Shown here in pieces: positions 5,040 to 11,702 of a DNA stretch of 14,575 nucleotides (within the stretch, counting starts at the first letter, position 1; every line of letters starts with the position of its first letter). Both the position numbers and the translations under genes were made by a program. The stretch is from the NCBI GenBank assembly GCA_046704525.1, contig JBJKRS010000147.1, forward strand, positions 1-14,575, read 5' to 3'. The stretch comes from GCA-965745 sp046704525. GTDB taxonomy: Archaea > Thermoplasmatota > Thermoplasmata > Thermoplasmatales > Thermoplasmataceae. The notes beneath the pieces were generated by a model. The model saw only the letters and a program-made list of their open reading frames with translations. It was not told where the DNA came from and did no database searches.

Positions 5040-6984
5040 CGTTTGTTCCTGCCCTTCCCTTGGGTGGGCCGAACTTCTTGGTGTTCAGGAAATCAGCTAT
5101 CCTGCCGAAGAATTTTTGCCTTTCTGGGGACGGGACAAGCGAGTTCTCTAGAACGTCCTGGATGTTCGAAGCAGGTATGATCTCTATCTTTCCAACGTGT
5201 TCCTGATCCAGCACTATGTCGCCCATGTTCGCCTCTGGGACTATGACCCTCTTGAGGCCGGAATCGATGGCTGCCTCAATCTTGGCACTGACTCCGCCCA
5301 CTGGGAGAACGTTGCCCCTGACGCTCAGTGATCCTGTCATGGCTACTTCCTGGTCCACAGGGATGTCCTCCATTGCGGAGATGACCGCAGTAGCAATTGA
5401 GATGCTGGCCGAGTCTCCCTCGACGCCTTCGTACGTCCCGACGAACTGTATGTGTATATCCATGTCTGAAATGTCTTTGCCGCTCATCTTCTTGAATACT
5501 GCTGAAACATTCTGCACTGCCTCCTTGGCAATATCGCCAAGCTTTCCAGTGGCAATCACCGTGCCGTTGCCCTTATGCTGCGCCGGGGTTACCTCCGCAA
5601 CTATGGGCATCACTATCCCAGTAAATTCTGCCATACCTGAAGAGCCGCCCATTACTGCAAGGCCGTTGACAGTGCCTATGGCCTGTCCCTCGCTCAGGAA
5701 TGTCTTGTAAACCTTCTTGATCTCTATTGCCTTGTCTGCTACCTGCTGCTCAAGAGGCTTGCTGAGAGACCTTGCCCTGATTACATGCTTTGCCGTGACT
5801 ATGCCTGCGCTTTCCGAAATGGCAATATCTCCGGCCACCCTTATGAGGCCACCCATTTCCCTGAGCCTGAGTGTAAGTTTGCCTCTACGGCCCGACCTCT
5901 TCTGAGCTTCCTTTATGACTTCAATGATTGCTGAAGTGTCAAAGTGTGGGATCTTCTTGTCCTTGGAGACTTCCTGGGCAATGAACTGGACAAGTTTCGT
6001 CCGGTTCTCCTCGTTGTCCTCCATGGTATTGTTCACGTAGACTTCGTATCCATACCCCCTGATTCTGGACCTCAGGGCGGGATGGATCCCCTGAACCGCA
6101 TCCAGGTTGCCAGCTGCCACGAGAACAAAGTCACAGGGCACCGGCTCGGTCTGAACCATTGCCCCGGCGCTCCTCTCGCTCTGCCCGGATATGGGGAACT
6201 TTTTCTCCTGCATCGCAGTCAGCAGAGCCTGCTGGCTTTCTGGCCTGAGAAGGTTCATTTCGTCAATGAAGAGGACACCCTTGTGTGCCTTGTGAATGTT
6301 GCCTGCCTCGACCCTGTCGTGTGACGGCGTCTCAAGTCCCCCGCTCTGGAATGGATCGTGCCTGACATCTCCAAGAAGTGCTCCGGAGTGCGCTCCTGTT
6401 GAGTCGATGAATGGAGGCTTGTCGTTTCCAGTATGAGAAACAAGCAATTTTGGCACAAGTGCTTTCTCGCCCCTCATTGCAGGGTTGAATGCAAGCGCCA
6501 TGTAAATGAAAGCGGCCGCCATAATTGCGAAGAATATTACAGTCCAGTTCCCGATGACTATGGCTGCGATTATGCCGAGGAACACAACGGAGAATATGAT
6601 GAACATCACACCTCTTGAACGATCCTTCTTTTCTCTCTCAGCCTTTATCTGGTACTGCCTCACAATCTCCTTGCCCTTTCCGGCTGGGAGAGTTTTGACC
6701 TTTGGCCTGTTGTTGTCCTCAGGATTGGGGAGAATCATTATGTCCTCCAGCTCCTCCTTCGGCAGAAAATCGACCATGGACTGGGCCAGCATTGACTTGC
6801 CAGTACCAGGGTCACCTATGAGAAGGACATGCCTCTTCTGCAGAGCAGCTTTCTTGACCACTTGCCCTGCTTCATCCTGTCCTATTACTTGATCGAAAAG
6901 AACCTTGGGTATCTGCACATCCCTAGTATTGTCGATGTGTTTCTTGGTTACCCATTGCTCTACATCTTCAATTTCTTCTACCAC
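5032..6984 (-). CDS. lon: Membrane-anchored archaeal ATP-dependent Lon protease (LonB)
   Basis: AAA+ serine protease of 650 aa that degrades unfolded and regulatory proteins at the inner face of the membrane. Order: AAA+ module with Walker A GDPGTGKS (57-64); inserted membrane anchor with two hydrophobic helices (about 127-145 and 147-165); Walker B VLFIDEMN (237-244); sensor/arginine region AAGNLDAVQGIHPALRSRIRG (290-310); alpha domain to about 425; and the Lon proteolytic domain with catalytic dyad Ser525 in EGDSASIS and Lys568 in GGVSAKIEAA. The TGSLSVRGNVLPVGG block (550-564) is typical. The missing N-terminal substrate domain and the AAA insertion with membrane helices identify LonB rather than bacterial LonA. 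Start is GTG at 6984, about 24 nt after a TATA-like TTTATTTA. The last 8 nt overlap the Cgi121-like gene. No abnormality seen. Confidence 0.97.
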   Translation of the reverse strand: MVEEIEDVEQWVTKKHIDNTRDVQIPKVLFDQVIGQDEAGQVVKKAALQKRHVLLIGDPGTGKSMLAQSMVDFLPKEELEDIMILPNPEDNNRPKVKTLPAGKGKEIVRQYQIKAEREKKDRSRGVMFIIFSVVFLGIIAAIVIGNWTVIFFAIMAAAFIYMALAFNPAMRGEKALVPKLLVSHTGNDKPPFIDSTGAHSGALLGDVRHDPFQSGGLETPSHDRVEAGNIHKAHKGVLFIDEMNLLRPESQQALLTAMQEKKFPISGQSERSAGAMVQTEPVPCDFVLVAAGNLDAVQGIHPALRSRIRGYGYEVYVNNTMEDNEENRTKLVQFIAQEVSKDKKIPHFDTSAIIEVIKEAQKRSGRRGKLTLRLREMGGLIRVAGDIAISESAGIVTAKHVIRARSLSKPLEQQVADKAIEIKKVYKTFLSEGQAIGTVNGLAVMGGSSGMAEFTGIVMPIVAEVTPAQHKGNGTVIATGKLGDIAKEAVQNVSAVFKKMSGKDISDMDIHIQFVGTYEGVEGDSASISIATAVISAMEDIPVDQEVAMTGSLSVRGNVLPVGGVSAKIEAAIDSGLKRVIVPEANMGDIVLDQEHVGKIEIIPASNIQDVLENSLVPSPERQKFFGRIADFLNTKKFGPPKGRAGTNVA

Positions 6985-7004
6985 AATACAACATTTAAAA
7001 TTAA

Positions 7005-7012
7005 TAAATAAA
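7005..7012 (-). promoter_or_regulatory. Putative TATA box for lon-Cgi121
   Basis: The minus strand reads TTTATTTA inside a very A+T-rich stretch, centred about 24 nt before the GTG start of lon. A second A+T run, TTTTAAATG (6992-7000), is too close to the start to serve a leaderless transcript. Prediction only. Confidence 0.45.
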
Positions 7013-7159
7013 CCTTTACTATATATTTTCCACGCGCCATTTACCAGTTTCCCTGTGCAATACTGCCTGCCGCATTGAGAGACGAAAATTCTCAGCGGCT
7101 CATATGCCGATGTGACAGATTCTTGAAAGAATTGGAAGTGGAGACGGGCAGAATAAAGA
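7013..7159. other. Short spacer between the winged-helix gene and lon
   Basis: About 150 bp beyond the lon promoter without a gene. It contains CGGCTCATATGCCG (7096-7109), a near-palindrome sharing CATATGCCGA with the perfect palindrome at 7597-7608. A short TGAGA/TCTCA inverted repeat lies near 7076-7094. No T-run marks a clear terminator. Confidence 0.4.
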
Positions 7160-7507
7160 TTAGCCTATCTCTACGGCAAAAACCTTCCTCTGGTTGAACA
7201 TGTTCTTAAGGGCCTTCACGTCCTCGACATAGTCCATGTTCACTTTGAAATACCTGAAGCCGTTCTTTGACTGCTCCACCTTTATGAGCCCCAGCCCGAC
7301 CAGAGATTCCTCGCCAGTATATCTGATTCCGAGACCCTCCAGGCATCCTTTGACATTTGAAGGATCAGACTTGATGGCCCGCGATATTTCTGAAAGGTAT
7401 GACCGGTAAGGGTAGATCGAAAGCAGATAGAAGAGAACCTTCCTCCGAAGTTCGCTCCTGTTGAGAGATCTTATGACATTACCGTCTGCCACTAGTTCCA
7501 TAGCCAT
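7160..7507 (-). CDS. Small winged-helix DNA-binding protein
   Basis: Protein of 115 aa, probably a transcriptional regulator acting in the cytosol. Residues 17-31 (NRSELRRKVLFYLLS) form helix 1 of an ArsR/MarR-like fold. YLSEISRAIKSDPSNVKGCLEGL (37-59) gives the helix-turn-helix, with the recognition helix around 48-59. LGLIKVEQSKNGFRYFKVN (72-90) fits the beta-hairpin wing. The C-terminal helix (92-106) could dimerise. No metal-binding cysteine cluster or ligand domain is evident, and I cannot name a subfamily. The gene is divergent from aroC and separated from lon by 175 nt. Start: ATG at 7507 gives the longest frame, but a TATA box is centred 25-26 nt before Met3 (7501), so a leaderless start at 7501 (MELVADG) is equally plausible. 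CATATGCCGA-containing sequences flank the gene on both sides and are candidate binding sites. Confidence 0.75.
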   Translation of the reverse strand: MAMELVADGNVIRSLNRSELRRKVLFYLLSIYPYRSYLSEISRAIKSDPSNVKGCLEGLGIRYTGEESLVGLGLIKVEQSKNGFRYFKVNMDYVEDVKALKNMFNQRKVFAVEIG

Positions 7508-7522
7508 GAATGGTATAGGATG

Positions 7523-7530
7523 TATTTAAA
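7523..7530 (-). promoter_or_regulatory. Putative TATA box for the winged-helix gene
   Basis: The minus strand reads TTTAAATA, centred about 19-20 nt before Met1 and 25-26 nt before Met3 of the regulator. The spacing favours Met3 if the transcript is leaderless. Confidence 0.45.
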
Positions 7531-7596
7531 ATTATTTTGTGTAACAATTATATGTCATACGAAATACAGATGACTATACAACCATACCTACATAAA

Positions 7597-7608
7597 CGGC
7601 ATATGCCG
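7597..7608. repeat. Perfect 12-bp palindrome, possible operator
   Basis: CGGCATATGCCG is a perfect inverted repeat within the divergent winged-helix/aroC spacer, 90 nt upstream of the regulator's start. A related near-palindrome lies on the other side of the regulator gene (7096-7109). Dyad symmetry is the form a dimeric winged-helix protein would recognise, so autoregulation is a reasonable inference. It is not shown by sequence alone. Confidence 0.4.
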
Positions 7609-7619
7609 AAGCCATTTCT

Positions 7620-7659
7620 GTCTGACACTTGCATACTTGCAGGGTTGCAGTTGACAGAC
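7620..7659. repeat. Imperfect 14-nt inverted repeat upstream of aroC
   Basis: Arms 7620-7633 and 7646-7659 pair with 11 Watson-Crick pairs, one G-U and two mismatches around a 12-nt loop. The outer five pairs (GTCTG/CAGAC) and the TGCA/TGCA inner pairs are perfect. It could be a DNA binding site or, if transcription starts far upstream of aroC, a leader hairpin. It ends about 64 nt before the aroC start. Confidence 0.35.
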
Positions 7660-7684
7660 TTTATCCATGGAATGGGAACGCTGT

Positions 7685-7710
7685 TGATCATATAACTCTT
7701 AAGGTGATCA
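7685..7710 (+). promoter_or_regulatory. Putative aroC promoter with two flanking TGATCA palindromes
   Basis: A TATA-like CATATAAC (7689-7696) is centred about 31 nt before the GTG of aroC, giving at most a leader of a few nucleotides. TGATCA occurs at 7685-7690 and again at 7705-7710, exactly 20 bp apart, roughly two helical turns, bracketing the TATA region. AAGGTGATC (7701-7709) resembles a long Shine-Dalgarno, but it is 14 nt from the GTG and would lie upstream of the transcript start predicted from this TATA box. Operator or ribosome-binding roles are therefore alternatives. Confidence 0.4.
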
Positions 7711-7723
7711 GCAATACACTTTC

Positions 7724-8821
7724 GTGTCATTCACTCACGGCAGGGCACTGAAGATCTCGGTCTTCGGAAGCTCTCACGGCGAATTGGTGGGAAGTGTGCT
7801 TGACGGGCTCCCCTCAGGTCTGAGGGTGGATACCGTCAACATGCGTAAGTGGCTCGAAAGGAGAAGACCAGGCCAGAGCGCCCTCACCACACAGAGAAAG
7901 GAGGAGGATGCACCCGAGATTGTCTCGGGAATTTCCCAAGGGTACACTGACGGAGGTCCTCTTACGATAATTATCAGAAACAGGGACACCATTTCTTCAC
8001 ACTACGATGAGATGAAGGATCGCCCTAGGCCCGGTCACGGCGACCTCACTCTGTTTTATAAGTACGGGGACCACAGGAACTACCGCGGAGGAGGGTTCCT
8101 TTCTGGCAGAATGACTGCACCGCTTGTGGCAGCTGGATCAGTCACCCTTGCCTTGCTTGAATCTTCGGGGTTGGCTGTCAGCTCTTACATCGACAGAATG
8201 GGAGAAATCTCCCTTCCTGATTCGGCTTCACCTCCAACAGAGGATCCCTACGCATTCGAGTCGCGAATGCCGGATGCTGCTTGCAATGCGCGCGCAGTGG
8301 AATTGATCAGGAAACTCCTTAAGGAGGGGGACAGCATAGGCGCAACCATCAGGACGGTCATTACTGGCGTACCGCCGGGGATAGGCGAGCCTTTCTTTGA
8401 TTCAGTTGAAAGCTGCCTCTCCCACCTTCTCTTCTCCATTCCTGGCCTGAAGGGGATAGAATTTGGGTCAGGATTCGGATTCTCCGGAATGAAGGGTACA
8501 GAGGCTAACGATCCGTATTCGCCCGGGCAAGGCGGGATCGTGACTACAAGCAACCATAACGGTGGAATACTGGGGGGCATATCTAGCGGAATGCCCATAA
8601 TTTTCAGGGTTGCAATGAAGCCGACATCAAGCATAAGGAGGGAGCAGGCCACCGTGAACCTTTCCACCGGAAAGCCGGACAGGCTTTCGGTCAGGGGCAG
8701 GCATGATCCCTGTATTGCCATTCGGGCAGTTCCAGTCGTACAGACCCTTTCCACAATAGCCTTGGCGGACCTGATGTTGAGATCCGGAAAGATCCCGAGG
8801 GTTATCAGGCAAAGTTCATGA
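7724..8821 (+). CDS. aroC: Chorismate synthase
   Basis: FMN-dependent lyase that converts 5-enolpyruvylshikimate-3-phosphate to chorismate, the last common step to aromatic amino acids; cytosolic tetramer. At 365 aa it has normal length. Seen: FGSSHGELVG (14-23) with His18 (usual form FGESHG), LERRRPGQS (44-52), RPRPGHGD (100-107) with catalytic His105, YRGGGFLSGRMTA (120-132), GIEFGSGF (244-251), SNHNGGILGGISSG (276-289), MKPTSSI (298-304) and GRHDPCIAIRAVPVV (325-339). Variants include Ser16 for Glu and Phe125 where the GGGR motif normally has Arg. Start is GTG at 7724; TAA at 7700 closes the frame upstream and no ATG lies between. It is the only plus-strand gene, divergent from the winged-helix gene. 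Its last 17 bp overlap the DUF2070 gene tail-to-tail. No other aromatic-pathway gene is nearby. Confidence 0.96.
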   Translation: MSFTHGRALKISVFGSSHGELVGSVLDGLPSGLRVDTVNMRKWLERRRPGQSALTTQRKEEDAPEIVSGISQGYTDGGPLTIIIRNRDTISSHYDEMKDRPRPGHGDLTLFYKYGDHRNYRGGGFLSGRMTAPLVAAGSVTLALLESSGLAVSSYIDRMGEISLPDSASPPTEDPYAFESRMPDAACNARAVELIRKLLKEGDSIGATIRTVITGVPPGIGEPFFDSVESCLSHLLFSIPGLKGIEFGSGFGFSGMKGTEANDPYSPGQGGIVTTSNHNGGILGGISSGMPIIFRVAMKPTSSIRREQATVNLSTGKPDRLSVRGRHDPCIAIRAVPVVQTLSTIALADLMLRSGKIPRVIRQSS

Positions 8822-10550
8822 AGAGGTAGAAAAGTCCCACCGAAGTGAGGACCGAAATCGGTATGGCGGCCAGTATGGTGTACTTTGCAGTCCTTATGGA
8901 TGAAAAAACCACGTCTATGAGGTTCTGGAATGTATTCTCGTCGCCCATGAGCACTTTGACGGTTTCTGATGAGAGGCCGACGCTCACTTCGGATACGTCT
9001 TCCTTTGCATCGACAACTGCATCCCTGATCAAGTCAGTAAGGTGGTCGAGGTCGCATTTTGCCCCCAGGGGGTTCATGTCAAGCGACCCGCCGTTGACCA
9101 CATGGTTGTCTGTAGTGTAGATTTCAAGTCCCTCTACGATGCCCGCGCATTTTTCGCGCGCCATATCGATAACGCTGCTTGTCACATTGTTCGAATCTGT
9201 CAGCGCTATGGCCTGGTACTGCTCGCCAGCCTTGAGTACCAGAACCTGGATCCCCATGTAAGCCAGCCCTTCCATTTCAGCAGTCTTCCTAGCATATCCA
9301 ATCTCTGCTCTGAATTTTGGCTGCATCCTGGAAAGTTCCCTTTTCATTGCAGGGATGAATGTAGTGCATTCCTTAAGCTCCCTGACGCCTTCCCTGAAGT
9401 TATTCTGTGCATCAACAAGGGCAATGTCGCTCAGGCTTCCATTTTTCAATGCATCCATGACCTTCATGCCCTCCTGGAGTGAAACGTCGTCAAAGGGCTC
9501 CTTCTCGGGAACAAAGGCTGACAATGCAAAATCACCAAACCTCTGCATGGATACAACATGCTTCCCGACTGTGATCTTCTTGAACCTTGACATCTCCTCA
9601 GAATATGTCATTGTGGAGAGTGCCTTCTTTACCGCGGCGGCAATTGCATCGATGTCCTCGTTCCCACGGCAGTTGTTGCTGTTCGTTGTAGTTGTGTGGA
9701 ACACCAGGAGATCGGCGCCAATGTCCGGGAGCCTTTCCAGAAGCCTCTTCGGAAGGTCGCTTGAACCGATCCGCCCGAATGGGCCCGGATGGATGTACGG
9801 GAATACCAGCAGGGCTTTCCTATTATCCCCTGCCATTATGTCCATTACCTTAACCGGGACCTTCCGGCTATGGCTGTATATCTTTTCAAAGAATTTCTGC
9901 CCGGCACTGTCGGATTCTTTGATGCTCTTGTAATTCAGAAAGAATTTTATCATATCTGTGGGGCTCTGCTCAAACTCTTCCTTGAATTTCCTGGTTGATC
10001 TCTTGACGAAGATCGCACCTGCAGCCACATATACCAAAGAGGAGAGGAAGAATGCGCCAAGTGCAACTGGATAGTGCACCACCGGATAGAGTGCGATCAG
10101 CCCTGCATAAGTGTAGTTCAATGAGGGTATTATCGTCTTGGAGCTTCTGTCAGAATAATAGCCGTACAGTATTATGACTCGGACAAGCCCAACTGCAGAA
10201 AATGCTATCATAACCAGGTTCTCGGTGCTGGCAAATCCAATGGCATAAAGGATCCAGAAGAACACGGACCATATCGCCAGGCACAGGAAGTTGAGGAACA
10301 TTATCCTTCTGAACGGAAATTCAAATCGCGCAACCCTTACAAAAATTTCATCAAACAGCAGCGCCCCCAAGAAGGAGCCAATGATTCCCACCAAAACGAA
10401 GAAAGCGCTGTGTATCAGCAGATAGTCCACGATGAAAATTGCCGCCATTGGGATCAGAAGATTTCTCCAATGGGGTGACCTATAGACGAACCTAGACAAC
10501 TCTGCAAAGGTTCTCGACCTGTGATCAGTTTCCATGGGAGACACCGCCAT
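8805..10550 (-). CDS. DUF2070 family archaeal membrane protein
   Basis: Integral membrane protein of 581 aa of a family (DUF2070) found in archaea, with no established function. About six hydrophobic helices lie in the first third (roughly 31-47, 51-67, 84-105, 111-130, 147-163, 165-183). A long soluble domain follows (about 190-550), then a C-terminal membrane helix (about 558-578). The soluble part carries the family hallmark PYIHPGPFGRIGSSDLP (251-267). Other polar clusters are FHTTTTNSNN (284-293), VDAQNNF (379-385), TDSNN (451-455) and TTDNH (479-483). These His/Asp/Asn clusters look like a metal or nucleotide site, so an enzymatic role is possible but unproven. ATG at 10550 is supported by GAGGT 5 nt upstream; Met6 is an alternative. 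It follows the glycosyltransferase by 37 nt and overlaps aroC convergently by 17 bp. Confidence 0.85.
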   Translation of the reverse strand: MAVSPMETDHRSRTFAELSRFVYRSPHWRNLLIPMAAIFIVDYLLIHSAFFVLVGIIGSFLGALLFDEIFVRVARFEFPFRRIMFLNFLCLAIWSVFFWILYAIGFASTENLVMIAFSAVGLVRVIILYGYYSDRSSKTIIPSLNYTYAGLIALYPVVHYPVALGAFFLSSLVYVAAGAIFVKRSTRKFKEEFEQSPTDMIKFFLNYKSIKESDSAGQKFFEKIYSHSRKVPVKVMDIMAGDNRKALLVFPYIHPGPFGRIGSSDLPKRLLERLPDIGADLLVFHTTTTNSNNCRGNEDIDAIAAAVKKALSTMTYSEEMSRFKKITVGKHVVSMQRFGDFALSAFVPEKEPFDDVSLQEGMKVMDALKNGSLSDIALVDAQNNFREGVRELKECTTFIPAMKRELSRMQPKFRAEIGYARKTAEMEGLAYMGIQVLVLKAGEQYQAIALTDSNNVTSSVIDMAREKCAGIVEGLEIYTTDNHVVNGGSLDMNPLGAKCDLDHLTDLIRDAVVDAKEDVSEVSVGLSSETVKVLMGDENTFQNLIDVVFSSIRTAKYTILAAIPISVLTSVGLFYLFMNFA

Positions 10551-10555
10551 ATATT

Positions 10556-10560
10556 ACCTC
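10556..10560 (-). promoter_or_regulatory. Shine-Dalgarno of the DUF2070 gene
   Basis: The minus strand reads GAGGT, 5 nt before ATG at 10550, and decides that start over Met6. A leadered message is implied, either readthrough from the glycosyltransferase gene or initiation from AAAATATG (10581-10588), centred about 34 nt upstream. Confidence 0.5.
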
Positions 10561-10587
10561 ACATTATATTGATTCTGATCCATATTT

Positions 10588-11697
10588 TCATCGCCTGAAG
10601 CTGGATTCGTATATCTCCACGAGCCTTTCTGCATGCCTCCTGGGGCTGAATTTATTTCTTGCGAACTCCGCCGCTTCCGTAGAGAGCTTCCTGTATTCAT
10701 TCCCGTCCTCTGTAATTCTCCTTATTCTCTCGGCGACCGCGCCCACATCTGAAAAGTCGACGGGCACCATCCCGCATGTTCCGCTGTCGCAGTAGGAAAG
10801 CAGGGGGAAGCTCTCCGACACAAGCGCAGGTTTGCCCGAAGCCAGGGCTTCAAGGACAGCAATTCCGAAAGTATCTGACTCAGACGGGTGTATGAACAGG
10901 AAGCTTTCCTGAAGCTGCCTAACTTTTTCATTCTCATCGATGAACCCGTTCAGCCTGACACGGGAACCGGCATCCAAAGCGTCGATCAGTTTCCCAATGC
11001 TGTATTCCTCCGGGCCAACACCTGATATTGAGAACTGGGGGTCGGTATCCTTCCGCATGGCCGAGGCAAGCCTCACTATCTTATCAACTCCCTTGTCCTT
11101 TGTGAGCCTCCCAATATACAGAATATTCCTGGAAGGCTTGCTGTCCGTTGGCATGTAGGTCGAGTTGTTCACAAAAAGGGAGAGCGCTTCCACTTTCCTC
11201 ATCCCTTCGCCCTTCATCTGGGCAGCAGCTATGGAACTGGGGCACACGACCATGTTGCAGCGCCTGTAGAGGAAGAGATTGTATCTCCATGATATCCAGA
11301 AAAACAGGTCCTTGAGGGGCATGCTGATGCTCTCCTTCATCTTCGAGAAGTCGGTGTGGTATGTCGCAATGATCGGTATATTCTTGGACCTTGCAACCCG
11401 GTACCCTAGAGTTCCCATGAAGAATGAGCTGTGTATGTTGACAATATCAAGCGGTGCCTTCAGCATCTTTCTATAGAGGCCAAAGGGGAAGATGCTCACC
11501 GGAGCCCTGTACTGCTTGTACAGGAAAAGCGGGACGGTCCATGTGCTGAATACATTTCTTTCTCCGGTATCACCGCTCAGAGTGAAAACATATACCACAT
11601 GGCCCATTGCCTCAAGCTCGGCCTTGATGTCCCTGAGATAGTGTGAGACGCCGTCAGGAGTCGGATAGTAAGTCTCTGTGAAGAAGCCGATGTTCAT
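10588..11697 (-). CDS. GT4-type glycosyltransferase (GT-B fold)
   Basis: Retaining glycosyltransferase of 369 aa, expected at the cytosolic membrane face. The N-terminal Rossmann domain starts with IGFFTETYYPTPDGVSHYL (3-21), the glycine-containing acceptor loop of GT4 enzymes. IVNIHSSFFMGTLGYRVA (85-102) and ATYHTDF (111-117) follow. The C-terminal nucleotide-sugar domain has YIGRLTKDKGVD (194-205), SGVGPE (225-230) and PSESDTFGIAVLEALASGKP (271-290). The E-x7-E motif has Asp275 in place of the first Glu, a change met in other GT4 members. The layout resembles diacylglycerol or phosphatidylinositol glycosyltransferases, so a lipid acceptor is the best guess; sugar and acceptor are unknown. 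No signal peptide. Its ATG lies 5 nt after the stop of the NAD kinase-like gene without a clear ribosome-binding site, suggesting translational reinitiation in an operon. Confidence 0.9.
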   Translation of the reverse strand: MNIGFFTETYYPTPDGVSHYLRDIKAELEAMGHVVYVFTLSGDTGERNVFSTWTVPLFLYKQYRAPVSIFPFGLYRKMLKAPLDIVNIHSSFFMGTLGYRVARSKNIPIIATYHTDFSKMKESISMPLKDLFFWISWRYNLFLYRRCNMVVCPSSIAAAQMKGEGMRKVEALSLFVNNSTYMPTDSKPSRNILYIGRLTKDKGVDKIVRLASAMRKDTDPQFSISGVGPEEYSIGKLIDALDAGSRVRLNGFIDENEKVRQLQESFLFIHPSESDTFGIAVLEALASGKPALVSESFPLLSYCDSGTCGMVPVDFSDVGAVAERIRRITEDGNEYRKLSTEAAEFARNKFSPRRHAERLVEIYESSFRR

Positions 11698-11702
11698 TTC
11701 TA

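Noticed and set aside
5216..5710. A 164-codon plus-strand ORF
   Set aside because: Antisense to the Lon protease domain with its catalytic residues; Ser/Pro/Thr-rich shadow translation.
7548..7730. A 60-codon minus-strand ORF across the winged-helix/aroC spacer
   Set aside because: It overlaps the aroC start and its promoter, has an unusual Cys/Ile-rich composition, and has no TATA box or ribosome-binding site.
8248..8754. A 168-codon minus-strand ORF
   Set aside because: Antisense to conserved chorismate synthase motifs; no independent support.
9355..9933. A 192-codon plus-strand ORF
   Set aside because: It lies wholly antisense to the DUF2070 gene, whose protein is recognisable; the composition is that of a codon-bias shadow.
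10588..11697. Loss of activity in the glycosyltransferase because the E-x7-E motif starts with Asp
   Set aside because: Asp at this place (S-D-T-F-G) occurs in many GT4 proteins, so it is not good evidence of inactivity.
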